Positions 8,472 to 15,587 are shown, numbered from the stretch's first letter. The stretch: 38,925 nt of DNA from Acidulodesulfobacterium_A sp049965795 (GCA_049965795.1 JBMFVW010000015.1:1-38925), one strand, 5' to 3'. Notes: generated by a model not told the origin, from the letters alone. A program made the numbers and translations.

Positions 8472-9115
8472 TGGCGGATTTTGATAACGTAAAAGAAACC
8501 GGTTTTTTTAAGGCTTTATATTTAACATGGAAAAAATCTCTTTTCAGTCCTGAAATATTTTACGAAGAGTTGAATAACAACGGCGGACAAGAAGAAAAAA
8601 GCATGTCCAAGCCCTATTTTTATGCCCTTCTTTTTACGTATATAAACTTAGTATTCTCTTTCTTTTGGGAAGTTATTTTTTTTAAGGTAGGATTTTACAG
8701 AAATTATGCTTTTTTGCCTAAAATACCGCTTTTCTTCCAGAACAGAAGCTTTATAGATATGTATATAATTTTAGGCGTTATATTTCTTCTGCTGATTCTT
8801 GGAATTTTATATACGGTTTTTCTAATAATCCTAACTATCGTCGTTCATGGATTCGTTATGCTTATGGGCGGTAAACAGGGAATAAGGAATACTTTCAGGA
8901 TAATAGGCTATGCTTCGGGCGTGGGAGTTTTTTCCGTATTTCCGATATTCGGATACAATATATCCGCTGCATGGTTTGCCGCGCTTTTAATTATAGGCAT
9001 CAAAAAAACTAACGGATTATCGACGTCAAGGTCTATAATGACGCTTTTGCTGCCGTTTATTTTCCTCTCTTTAATATTAACGGTCTTTTTAATAAAAATA
9101 TTAACGGTAAGATAA
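8471..9115 (+). CDS. Yip1-family integral membrane protein
   Basis: A 214-residue protein with about 50 soluble N-terminal residues, then roughly five hydrophobic segments (near 55-78, 94-124, 137-160, 163-177 and 186-210). The N-terminus (FFKALYLTWKKSLFSPEIFYEEL) resembles the opening of bacterial Yip1/DUF1282 proteins, where a segment of this kind precedes the membrane domain. The start overlaps the cimA stop by one base, so it is co-translated with cimA, although no metabolic link is evident. The Yip1 assignment rests on general pattern and is moderate. The function of these bacterial proteins is not settled. Confidence 0.7.
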   Translation: MADFDNVKETGFFKALYLTWKKSLFSPEIFYEELNNNGGQEEKSMSKPYFYALLFTYINLVFSFFWEVIFFKVGFYRNYAFLPKIPLFFQNRSFIDMYIILGVIFLLLILGILYTVFLIILTIVVHGFVMLMGGKQGIRNTFRIIGYASGVGVFSVFPIFGYNISAAWFAALLIIGIKKTNGLSTSRSIMTLLLPFIFLSLILTVFLIKILTVR

Positions 9116-9116
9116 G

Positions 9117-9131
9117 AACTGCCGCGCAGTT
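9117..9131. terminator. Small hairpin between converging genes
   Basis: AACTGC and GCAGTT arms around a 3-base loop, located between the stop codons of the Yip1-like gene (+) and the aldolase (-). There is no proper T-tract on either strand, so a shared terminator role is only tentative. Confidence 0.3.
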
Positions 9132-9133
9132 TG

Positions 9134-10060
9134 TTACGCTCTACCGGAAGAGCCGAGGACTTTCATTCTTTCGGTAATTACTTCAACTACGTAATCTCTT
9201 GCCGGACCGAAAATCTTTCTTGGATCTATCTGGGATTTATCGTTTACCATGCTTTCCCTGACTTTTGCAAGAAATGCAATGCGCAGGTCGGTGTCGGTAT
9301 TAACTTTATTTATGCCGAATTTAACGGCTTCTTTAAGGACGTCGAACGGAACTCCCTTTGCGCCTTTTAAGTCCCCGCCGAATTCTTCGAATTTTTTCGA
9401 TGCGGTTTCCGGAACCGATGATGCGCCGTGAAGCACAAGCGGAATACCGGTTAATTCTTTGACTTTTTTCAGTCTTTCAAAATCTAGTTTTGCTTCTCCT
9501 TTAAACTTAAATGCTCCGTGTGAAGTGCCAATAGCAGGCGCAAGAAAATCTATGCCTGACGCTTCTACGAAATTGCGCGCTTCATCCGGATTTACAAGCA
9601 CGGCATCTCTTTCCGCAACGGAAACATTGTCTTCTACGCCTTGAAGCCTTCCAAGCTCGGCTTCTACGGAAATTCCGACGGGGTGGCATATGCCTGTTAT
9701 CTGTTTTGTCAATTTAAGATTTTCTTCGTAGGGAAAATGCGAAGCGTCTATCATAACAGAGGTAAAACCTGCTTTTACCGCCGTCATTACGGCTTTTATA
9801 TTAGAGCCGTGATCAAGATGCAGAGCAACCGGTATATAAGGAAATTCATCTGAAAGGGTTTTGACCATAGAATGCATCATTTTTGCGCCGGCATATTTCA
9901 TAGCGCCTTCGCTTGCGGCAATTATAATCGGGGATTTTTCTGAATTTGCCGCGGAAAATATTGCCTGTAAAAATTCCATATTGTTGGCGTTAAAAGCCCC
10001 TACGGCATAACCTTTCTTATTTGCGTCGTCAAGAATTTCTTTTGCGGAAATTAACGGCAT
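9134..10060 (-). CDS. fba: Class II fructose-bisphosphate aldolase
   Basis: A zinc-dependent aldolase interconverting fructose 1,6-bisphosphate with glyceraldehyde 3-phosphate and dihydroxyacetone phosphate, in glycolysis and gluconeogenesis. The 308 residues suit the short class II (FbaA/GatY-like) group. Catalytic Asp83 and zinc ligand His84 are in HLDHGS; other zinc ligands are His181 in GTSHGAF and His211 in LHGASS. The loop SVEAELGRLQGVED is typical. A strong AAGGAGGT lies 5 bases before the ATG, one of the best ribosome binding sites in the window. Tagatose-bisphosphate aldolase is a related alternative, but fructose-bisphosphate is more likely for a stand-alone gene. Confidence 0.93.
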   Translation of the reverse strand: MPLISAKEILDDANKKGYAVGAFNANNMEFLQAIFSAANSEKSPIIIAASEGAMKYAGAKMMHSMVKTLSDEFPYIPVALHLDHGSNIKAVMTAVKAGFTSVMIDASHFPYEENLKLTKQITGICHPVGISVEAELGRLQGVEDNVSVAERDAVLVNPDEARNFVEASGIDFLAPAIGTSHGAFKFKGEAKLDFERLKKVKELTGIPLVLHGASSVPETASKKFEEFGGDLKGAKGVPFDVLKEAVKFGINKVNTDTDLRIAFLAKVRESMVNDKSQIDPRKIFGPARDYVVEVITERMKVLGSSGRA

Positions 10061-10113
10061 TTCATACCTCCTTATAGATATTGTTATAATTTAATTAATT
10101 GTAAAAAACGCTA

Positions 10114-10133
10114 TGAGACAAATTTGAGACAAA
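10114..10133 (+). repeat. Paired GAGACAA direct repeat
   Basis: GAGACAA occurs twice 11 bp apart (GAGACAAATTTGAGACAA, 10115-10132). A sister pair is at 10582-10599, and the two flank a small gene next to tRNA-Sec. Motifs of this layout resemble integrase arm sites, but no integrase is present. Confidence 0.5.
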
Positions 10134-10142
10134 AGCATTTTT

Positions 10143-10424
10143 TTAATGTTTAAAAAACAGGCTTAAGATAGCCACTAATACGCCAATCTGTCCTACCCAG
10201 AATATAAACATCCATTTAATAATATCGGTTTTTGTTTCTGAAATTCTTGTATTAACTTTAGATATTTCTTCAGTTAAGCGTCTTTCAAATTTTTCTTCTA
10301 CGGTCAAAATAGTTGCTTCGCTTGCCGATTTACTAATTCCGTTAAAAAACTCGGCAAGTTCCTTCTGCTCTTCTTTATTTGTATTTTTAATCAAAGCTTC
10401 CGGCAAAACAATAACCGGCGCCAT
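10143..10424 (-). CDS. Small coiled-coil protein with C-terminal membrane anchor
   Basis: A 93-residue protein I cannot assign to a characterised family. Residues about 15-70 are charged and heptad-like (KEEQKELAEFF..., VEEKFERRLTEEISKVNTRISETKTDII), predicting a coiled coil. Residues about 70-90 (WMFIFWVGQIGVLVAILSLFF) form one membrane segment, ending in KH. The architecture recalls DUF1640/CCDC90-like proteins and small tail-anchored proteins found beside toxin genes, but no partner gene is adjacent. A GGGGG run about 10 bases upstream may serve as ribosome binding site. It is bracketed by paired GRGACAA repeats and lies next to selC, so it may be cargo of a decayed integrated element. Confidence 0.6.
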   Translation of the reverse strand: MAPVIVLPEALIKNTNKEEQKELAEFFNGISKSASEATILTVEEKFERRLTEEISKVNTRISETKTDIIKWMFIFWVGQIGVLVAILSLFFKH

Positions 10425-10581
10425 AGATCTTTACCCCCGAATTAAATTAATCCTTTATTAAATTATACAACCGTTATTTAAAATAATAAAGGATTTTTTC
10501 TTCATGCCGCCAATCATCATATCGTAGTAATAAATACTGCCCCTTTTCCTTATATTATCCGACATTTCCGTTCTTCTTAAA

Positions 10582-10600
10582 GGGACAATTTTGGGACAAT
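10582..10600 (+). repeat. Paired GGGACAA direct repeat
   Basis: GGGACAATTTTGGGACAA at 10582-10599 has the same 11-bp spacing as the GAGACAA pair at 10115-10132. Apart from this motif, the interval 10425-10689 shows no coding sequence or clear regulatory structure. Confidence 0.5.
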
Positions 10601-10689
10601 GTTTTACCAAATTTCACTTAATTTTATAGATATTGTTAAGAAAAAGGATGTTGATTAAAAATGCTTATAAAGGCGTATTTATAGCTATT

Positions 10690-10784
10690 TGGCGGAAGCG
10701 TACGGGAATCGAACCCGCCTTGCCCTTTAGGGAGCAACTGTTGATTTGAAGTCAAAGGGGAGCACCAGCCCTCCGATCGCTTCC
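10690..10784 (-). tRNA. selC: tRNA-Sec (anticodon TCA)
   Basis: A 95-nt selenocysteine tRNA including encoded CCA. Read on the minus strand it starts GGAAGCGATCGGAGGGC and ends CGCTTCCGCCA. The anticodon stem TTGA/TCAA closes the loop CTTCAAA, giving UCA. The long variable arm, GGAAGCG/CGCTTCC acceptor stem and T-loop TTCGATT match bacterial selC. The eighth acceptor position appears to be an A-A mismatch rather than a pair. Its presence implies that the organism recodes UGA; selA, selB and selD are not in this window. Confidence 0.95.
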
Positions 10785-10940
10785 ATAATAATTATATCAA
10801 TAAAATTGCATTATGCAAATACTTAATTATGCTTCTTAATATAATTACTTGTAAAATTAATTGTCGAAAATAATCTAAAAATAAATCTAAAATAACCTTT
10901 GAATATATTTTAAAATAATGATAAATTATATATATGTAAC

Positions 10941-11030
10941 GGAGAGATGTCCGAGAGGCCGAAGGAGCATGACTGGAAATCATGTATAGATGCAAGTCTA
11001 TCGAGGGTTCGAATCCCTCTCTCTCCGCCA
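10941..11030 (+). tRNA. tRNA-Ser (anticodon GGA)
   Basis: A 90-nt class II tRNA with encoded CCA. The acceptor stem is GGAGAGA/TCTCTCC, the anticodon loop CTGGAAA gives GGA, there is a long variable arm, and the T-arm is GAGGGTTCGAATCCCTC. A possible promoter TTGAAT-N17-TAAATT lies at 10899-10927. The last 18 bases are repeated downstream in a tandem array. Confidence 0.97.
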
Positions 11031-11486
11031 TATGTTCTTAATGTTTTGCAGTATATAATTTATTCCAATATTGATTAAGGCACATAGAGAGGGGTTCGAA
11101 CCCTCGAAGTGCGAAGCGATAGCGGAGCACGCAAAAGGGTTTGTAAGTTTTTAAACTTTTCGAAGAAAAGTTCATCCCTCTCTCTCCGCCATATGTTCTT
11201 AATGTTTTGCAGTATATAATTTATTCCANNNNNNNNNNNNNNNNNNNNNNNNNNNNNNNNNNNNNNNNNNNNNNNNNNNNNNNNNNNNNNNNNNNNNNNN
11301 NNNNNNNNNNNNNNNNNNNNNNNNNNNNATCCCTCTCTCTCCGCCATATGTTCTTAATGTTTTGCAGTATATAATTTATTCCAATATTGATTAAGGCACA
11401 TAGAGAGGGGTTCGAACCCTCGAAGTGCGAAGCGATAGCGGAGCACGCAAAAGGGTTTGTAAGTTTTTAAACTTTTCGAAGAAAAT
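11013..11486 (+). repeat. Tandem 161-bp repeat carrying the tRNA-Ser 3' end
   Basis: The segment starting ATCCCTCTCTCTCCGCCA (the tRNA-Ser 3' end) begins at 11013, 11174 and 11329; the first two starts are 161 bp apart. Each unit carries the same downstream sequence, including a near-palindromic GAGGGGTTCGAACCCTC (an inverted T-arm copy) and a hairpin AACTTTTC-GAA-GAAAAGTT. The second unit is cut at 11228 by a 100-N gap and the third resumes at 11329, so the true copy number is unknown. The last unit ends at the tatA ribosome binding site. Reading frames across it are spurious. Confidence 0.9.
11229..11328. other. Assembly gap (100 N)
   Basis: A run of exactly 100 N inside the tandem array. 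A round number of this kind usually means unknown length. The array probably caused the break. Confidence 0.99.
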
Positions 11487-11501
11487 ATGGAGGTGAGCAG
11501 C

Positions 11502-11798
11502 ATGTTTGGTTTAGGCATTCCAGAACTTTTAATTATTTTAGTAGTCGTTTTTTTAATTTTCGGAGCCGGTAAACTTCCCCAAATTGGAAGCGGTTTAGGA
11601 AAAGCTTTGAGAAATTTTAAAAACAGCGTTTCCGGAAAGGACGAAATAGACGTTACGCCGCAAAATTCTCAAAACGAAGATGAAATAGCGGCTAAACCGA
11701 AAAGACGGCAGATAGCGGCTAAAACTGCTGAGAAAACAAGTTCTAATTACGTTAAGCCGGCCGTTTCCAAGAGAAAAAAGACGGTTAAAAAAGCATAA
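11502..11798 (+). CDS. tatA: Sec-independent protein translocase subunit TatA/TatB
   Basis: TatA forms the membrane-weakening, pore-like component of the twin-arginine pathway for folded proteins. About 98 residues: a short periplasmic N-terminus (MFGLGIPEL), one transmembrane helix (about 7-21), the conserved FGAGKLPQIG hinge, an amphipathic helix (SGLGKALRNFKNSVSG), then a charged Lys-rich tail ending KRKKTVKKA. Start choice: the ATG at 11502 has GGAGGTG 7 bases upstream; an earlier in-frame ATG at 11487 overlaps that site and would add MEVSS before the helix. The gene follows the tandem repeat directly. TatC is not nearby. TatB cannot be fully excluded, but the size and the FG motif favour TatA. 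Confidence 0.93.
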   Translation: MFGLGIPELLIILVVVFLIFGAGKLPQIGSGLGKALRNFKNSVSGKDEIDVTPQNSQNEDEIAAKPKRRQIAAKTAEKTSSNYVKPAVSKRKKTVKKA

Positions 11799-11814
11799 TT
11801 ACGGTTTGATTATA

Positions 11815-12522
11815 TTATTTTGTTATTTTGTAAAAGTGGCTTATTGTAATAGAATAGTTTTTTGAATTTGGATTAATGTTGAAAAATACCGCCATAAATT
11901 TTACCGGATGATTGGGCAGAATTTCTACGTCGGACATATCGGTGCCGTCTTTATTTTGCAGCGTCATATTTATAGACACGTTGGACATCTTTTTAAGTTT
12001 GTTTAAATTTATGAAGTTTCCCGCAAATACGTGTTTTGTCAGCAGAACGATATTTTTTGTGCTGTAAAGTTTGCACGTCAGCTTAACATAGCTTACGGGG
12101 AACTTATTTTTATTTATCAGATAGCCGGTAATCAATAAATTATTTTCGGGCAGCGCTTCTGATTTATAAACTAATGTTTTTAAACCGTATAATTTTATAT
12201 CGGTATTGTTCCCCGGAAATATAGTCTTAAATAAGTAATATGCAGATATTAATGCCGCTATAAAAACTATAATATAAAATATTTTTTTAAATCCGCCCTT
12301 AGCATCGATTCTTTCGTATTTACTGTAATTTTCTTCGAAATTTGTTTTGTTTTCTTTCTTCGCAGCGGCTTTCTTTTTAGGTTTGCCGGATTGATTTTCT
12401 TCGAAAATAAAGTCGGATAAATCTTCTTTGTCTATTTTTCCAAGCGAAAACGGTTTATGGGATTCGTCGTCTTTATGAAAAAGTTCGTCGTCGTTGTCTC
12501 CGCCCAATTTCCATTGATTCAT
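11815..12522 (-). CDS. Single-pass membrane protein, DUF3426-like
   Basis: A 235-residue protein. The N-terminal 75 residues are charged and probably cytoplasmic (FEENQSGKPKKKAAAKKENK). One membrane helix follows at about 80-97 (IFYIIVFIAALISAYYLF), then a C-terminal extracytoplasmic domain. In that domain the order ITGYLINKNKFPVSYVKLTCKLY ... FAGNFINL ... LPNHPVKFMAVFF matches the layout of DUF3426/FxLYD-type domains (an internal-affinity statement, then a proline-preceded closing strand). An N-terminal zinc ribbon often found with DUF3426 is absent. The function is unknown. It converges on tatA, with 16 bases between the stop codons, and is divergent from rfaE2. Confidence 0.6.
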   Translation of the reverse strand: MNQWKLGGDNDDELFHKDDESHKPFSLGKIDKEDLSDFIFEENQSGKPKKKAAAKKENKTNFEENYSKYERIDAKGGFKKIFYIIVFIAALISAYYLFKTIFPGNNTDIKLYGLKTLVYKSEALPENNLLITGYLINKNKFPVSYVKLTCKLYSTKNIVLLTKHVFAGNFINLNKLKKMSNVSINMTLQNKDGTDMSDVEILPNHPVKFMAVFFNINPNSKNYSITISHFYKITK

Positions 12523-12618
12523 ATTATTTTAAATTCGACCCCTGATTTATGTTCGACATATTATTATTTATTTTATATTTTATCATATAAACATTATATT
12601 TAAAATAAAAACCTTAAT

Positions 12619-12735
12619 CCCAATTTGCCGATAGGAACGGAAAAGGTGTCAGATTAATTTTTTTGCAAATATTTTTTCGATAGTTGAACTATTGCGTATG
12701 CAAAAAAATAAGATCTGACACCTTTTCCTGACATA
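12619..12735. repeat. Dispersed MITE-like element, copy R5, with 16-bp terminal inverted repeats
   Basis: GGAAAAGGTGTCAGAT at 12639-12654 is perfectly inverted as ATCTGACACCTTTTCC at 12713-12728. The interior folds further: TTTTTTGCA pairs with TGCAAAAAA and ATAGTT with AACTAT. A shortened module CCCAATTTGCCGATAG precedes it (12619-12634). It lies in the 447-bp divergent intergenic region between the DUF3426-like gene and rfaE2. Confidence 0.85.
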
Positions 12736-12795
12736 CTTGCCTTAATTAAGCAAAAAATCCATAAATATTTTCTATTGCAGGATTAAGGTTTTCTA

Positions 12796-12824
12796 TTGAC
12801 ATAATAATATAAATTTTGTTAAAA
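12796..12824 (+). promoter_or_regulatory. Candidate sigma-70 promoter
   Basis: TTGACA (12796-12801), a 17-bp spacer, then TTAAAA (12819-12824). It points toward the hairpin at 12853 and rfaE2. The -10 match is imperfect. Confidence 0.45.
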
Positions 12825-12852
12825 TAAAATTAGTAATTCTTTTCTCCATTTT

Positions 12853-12890
12853 CCCCCTGATGTATGCCGAATATGTCAGGGGGTTTCTTA
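12853..12890 (+). terminator. Intrinsic terminator or attenuator upstream of rfaE2
   Basis: CCCCCTGA (12853-12860) pairs with TCAGGGGG (12876-12883), followed by TTTCTTATTT. No + strand gene ends upstream, so it would terminate a transcript of about 60 nt begun at the promoter near 12796, or attenuate rfaE2. Otherwise the region 12523-12969 holds only repeat R5 and AT-rich sequence. Confidence 0.65.
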
Positions 12891-12969
12891 TTTATATTTA
12901 ATATACAATCTGTATTAATAAAAGCTGCATTTTTTTGGATATAATTTAATATTTTGTATTAAGAAATAT

Positions 12970-13443
12970 ATGAAATCTAAAAATATAATAACTAAGAAGG
13001 ATATAAAAGCAAAATTTTCGAAACTTAAAGCCGAATCAAAAAAAATTATATTTACAAACGGCTGTTTCGATATTATTCATGCCGGACATATCAGCTATTT
13101 AAATGAGGCAAAAGCTCTCGGCGACATACTTGTGGTAGGATTAAACAGCGACGAATCCGTAAGGCGCTTAAAAGGAAAAGACAGACCTATAGTAAACGAA
13201 AATGACAGGGCATACGTCCTTGCAAACTTAAAATCCGTAGATTTTGTTGTTTTGTTTGATGAAGATACGCCTTACGAACTCATTAAAGAGATAAAGCCTG
13301 ACGTACTTGTAAAAGGCGCTGACTATGAAGGAAAAAGCATCGCCGGAAGCGATATAGTCGAAGCCGCCGGCGGAAAAACGGTTTTGATAAATTTCGTAAA
13401 AGGCAAATCTACAAGCGAAATAATAAAGAAAATAAAATCCTGA
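12970..13443 (+). CDS. rfaE2: D-glycero-beta-D-manno-heptose 1-phosphate adenylyltransferase
   Basis: The stand-alone C-terminal half of HldE, making ADP-heptose for lipopolysaccharide inner core. The 157 residues match RfaE2. The nucleotidyltransferase signature is clear: IFTNGCFDIIHAGHISYL, with HAGH at 37-40, then GLNSDESVRRLKGKDRPI and the closing GKSTSEIIKKIK. A TATAAT at 12940-12945 gives a plausible promoter with a leader of about 18 nt; only a weak AAGAA could act as ribosome binding site. The heptokinase partner (RfaE1) is not in the window. The gene indicates an LPS-bearing Gram-negative envelope. Confidence 0.93.
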   Translation: MKSKNIITKKDIKAKFSKLKAESKKIIFTNGCFDIIHAGHISYLNEAKALGDILVVGLNSDESVRRLKGKDRPIVNENDRAYVLANLKSVDFVVLFDEDTPYELIKEIKPDVLVKGADYEGKSIAGSDIVEAAGGKTVLINFVKGKSTSEIIKKIKS

Positions 13444-13512
13444 CCGATATTTATAATAAACGTTAGAATAAAAAATAATTAAAAATAAAAACTGCAAATC
13501 GTAGAAAGAACT

Positions 13513-14322
13513 ATGAAAGATTATTACGATATTTTAGGTTTGGACGAAAATGCAGGAGAAACTTTAATTAAAAGCAGTTACAGAAAGCTTGCCTCTATAT
13601 ATCATCCTGATAAAAATCAAGAAAATCAAGATAAATTTATAGAAATAAACGAAGCTTATAAAACTCTTTCAGATGCAGTTTTAAGAAATGTTTACGATAA
13701 AGAACTTAAGGATTATAGAGCTTTTCGGGCATCGCAGTCTGAAAATAAAGTAAAACCATATAGAACCAGATTGAGAGACGGGGCCAACGTTAATTTAATT
13801 TTGGATTTTACTTACGATATAGAACAAAAATTTAAAGAGAATAAAAATATAAAAGCAGATTTAGAAAAACAGGATTATTTTATAGATAAAATTATAGACT
13901 TGGAACACTATATAAAATGTCCCTCCTGCGGCGGGGAAGGCAAAGAAAGAGGAACTCTTAGCATACCTTGTCCCGAATGCCGCGGAACAGGAAATATTAA
14001 AAATAAAAGTTCCGGAATAATGGAATTATGCAGAAACTGCGACGGGTACGGCGATATATTTTTGTATAAATGCAAAACGTGCAAAGGTATGGCACGGATA
14101 AAAACTTCCGAAAAAATAAAATTGGACTTTTCTTTAAGCGAACTTTTGAACGGCGGCAATAAAAATTTAAAAATGTTTGAGAATATGGGAGATGCCGGCG
14201 TATTCGGAGGAAAAAACGGCACACTCAATATTACGGTTACAATAGACGAAAACCTCTTAAATAAAATCGACAAATCAGGCGCCGGTTTTTTAAATAAATT
14301 TTCGTTTTTTAAAATAAAATAA
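13513..14322 (+). CDS. DnaJ-like co-chaperone with zinc finger, shortened
   Basis: A 269-residue J-domain protein. The J domain covers about 3-68 with HPD at 31-33 (YHPDKNQ), so it should stimulate DnaK ATPase. The Gly/Phe-rich linker of DnaJ is missing. A full set of four CxxCxGxG-type repeats is present: CPSCGGEG (136), CPECRGTG (153), CRNCDGYG (173) and CKTCKGMA (187), ligands of two zinc ions. Only about 75 residues follow, so the C-terminal substrate/dimerisation region is much shorter than in DnaJ (about 375 residues in total). It is probably a DnaJ paralogue rather than the main DnaJ. The reading frame is intact, with no sign of a frameshift. Confidence 0.85.
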   Translation: MKDYYDILGLDENAGETLIKSSYRKLASIYHPDKNQENQDKFIEINEAYKTLSDAVLRNVYDKELKDYRAFRASQSENKVKPYRTRLRDGANVNLILDFTYDIEQKFKENKNIKADLEKQDYFIDKIIDLEHYIKCPSCGGEGKERGTLSIPCPECRGTGNIKNKSSGIMELCRNCDGYGDIFLYKCKTCKGMARIKTSEKIKLDFSLSELLNGGNKNLKMFENMGDAGVFGGKNGTLNITVTIDENLLNKIDKSGAGFLNKFSFFKIK

Positions 14323-14380
14323 AATATAAAAATATTCCTTGACAATTCATAGTATTTTTCATAAAATTCAAATAAATAAA

Positions 14381-14437
14381 ATGTATCGCGCTAAACGCGG
14401 AAACGGAAATAAAGTTTTTATTTACGAAGAACAATAA
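14381..14437 (+). pseudogene. Possible vestige of a GGDEF-domain C-terminus
   Basis: An 18-codon reading frame, MYRAKRGNGNKVFIYEEQ, closely resembles the usual last strand of diguanylate cyclase domains (xMYxAKxxGxNxVxxY). Upstream in-frame sequence shows no GGDEF residues, and the segment lies between the converging dnaJ-like and cbiB genes. It is either a decayed remnant or a chance match; the call rests on motif memory only. Confidence 0.35.
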
Positions 14438-14477
14438 AATAAAAACAAAACAGATATTGCAATACCGATATAAAATA

Positions 14478-15545
14478 TTATGGATGAAATACAATTATCA
14501 GCAGCACCGCAGTATAAACAAGCGCAGTAATTATAGACGATGATTCCATTATTATTATAGTTTCAATAATATTTTCGGCATCCGGCGGATTGTATTTTTC
14601 AAATCCTATAACCGGCCTTCTGCTTTCAGCGCCGCCGTAATAATTTATCCCGCCCAATTTAATATTCAAGGAGCCTGCGGTAACCGATTCGAGCTGTCCG
14701 CCGTTGGGACTCGGGTGGTTTTTTCTGAATTTTATAAAGGATAATATACTGTCTTTTAGATTATAATTATTTAAAGTAATACTTAAAATAGCAATAGATA
14801 ACATCATAAATAAAGCCGATATTCTGAACGGTATAAAATTTAGGACGTCGTCTAAACGAGCAGAAAATTTGCCGAATTTTTCATATTTTTTATTTCTGTA
14901 TCCGACTATAGAGTCTAAAAGATTTGCGGTTTTGTAAATTACTGCAGATAAAACGCCGAAAAATATAATAAAATAAATCCGCAAAGACTTTGTCTCCAAA
15001 TAATGCTTGGAAAGCACCAATCCTATTATTCCTCCTAAGGTAAAATAAAAAGCAACGGAGCCTATTCCGTCCCCCGTATTTTCAGAAACCGACTCGACGA
15101 CGGCTCTTGAAATTTCCGACGAATTAAGGTTTTTGCTATCCCTGCCGGCAAGAGACGGGAGATTTTCTCTTGCACCGTTTATATCGCCCGTTTTAAGCAT
15201 TTTATATATTTTTAAAGCTTCATACCTTAATCCTCCCGCAGAAAGAAAAGAAGCAAGGATGTACAAGGAAAAGATATAGAAGAGCAGAGGTGAAATATAT
15301 AATATTATAAAGCTTGCCGCAGAAAATACCGCCGATATAACGAGAACTGTTATTACGTTAAAAAAAATACCCGATATAATCTTATAGGGCAATTTATAAA
15401 ACAGTTTCTCTATATACAAGGCAATTCTTCCCATTATGTTCAGCGGATGCAGTTTATACTTTAAAAAGCCGGAATAAAATTCGATTATAAATGCTAAAGG
15501 AAAAAATAGTGCGAGAGAAATAAAACTAAAATACGAAGACGGCAT
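14478..15545 (-). CDS. cbiB: Adenosylcobinamide-phosphate synthase (CbiB/CobD)
   Basis: This integral membrane enzyme attaches aminopropanol (phosphate) to adenosylcobyric acid in cobamide synthesis. The 355 residues contain several hydrophobic segments (near 5-25, 58-100, 160-180, 185-210 and 335-353). Family motifs include HPLNIMGR (33-40), the highly conserved ESVSENTGDGIGSVAFYFTLGG (from 151) and, near 310, RPVIGFEKYNPPDAENI. The last is close to the CobD/CbiB consensus of an RPxxG segment ending in P-x-D-A. It is the last gene of the minus-strand run beginning with the chemoreceptor at 19393, 42 bases after the GH57 gene; no other cobamide gene is nearby. A B12-binding radical SAM gene lies in the same window. 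Confidence 0.9.
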   Translation of the reverse strand: MPSSYFSFISLALFFPLAFIIEFYSGFLKYKLHPLNIMGRIALYIEKLFYKLPYKIISGIFFNVITVLVISAVFSAASFIILYISPLLFYIFSLYILASFLSAGGLRYEALKIYKMLKTGDINGARENLPSLAGRDSKNLNSSEISRAVVESVSENTGDGIGSVAFYFTLGGIIGLVLSKHYLETKSLRIYFIIFFGVLSAVIYKTANLLDSIVGYRNKKYEKFGKFSARLDDVLNFIPFRISALFMMLSIAILSITLNNYNLKDSILSFIKFRKNHPSPNGGQLESVTAGSLNIKLGGINYYGGAESRRPVIGFEKYNPPDAENIIETIIIMESSSIITALVYTAVLLIIVFHP

Positions 15546-15587
15546 TTGATTTTATTTTACAGTTTACATAATGTATCTTATGGGACA

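Noticed and set aside
9117..9131. Strong bidirectional terminator between the Yip1-like gene and fba
   Set aside because: The stem is only 6 bp and there is no T-run. It is kept only as a tentative hairpin.
10792..11347. Minus-strand reading frames across tRNA-Ser and the tandem array (starting MAEREG)
   Set aside because: They are antisense translations of the tRNA 3' end and its repeats, and one spans a run of N. This is a known source of false proteins.
11013..11486. Array considered as CRISPR
   Set aside because: The unit is one continuous 161-bp repeat containing tRNA sequence. There are no short repeats with unique spacers and no cas genes.
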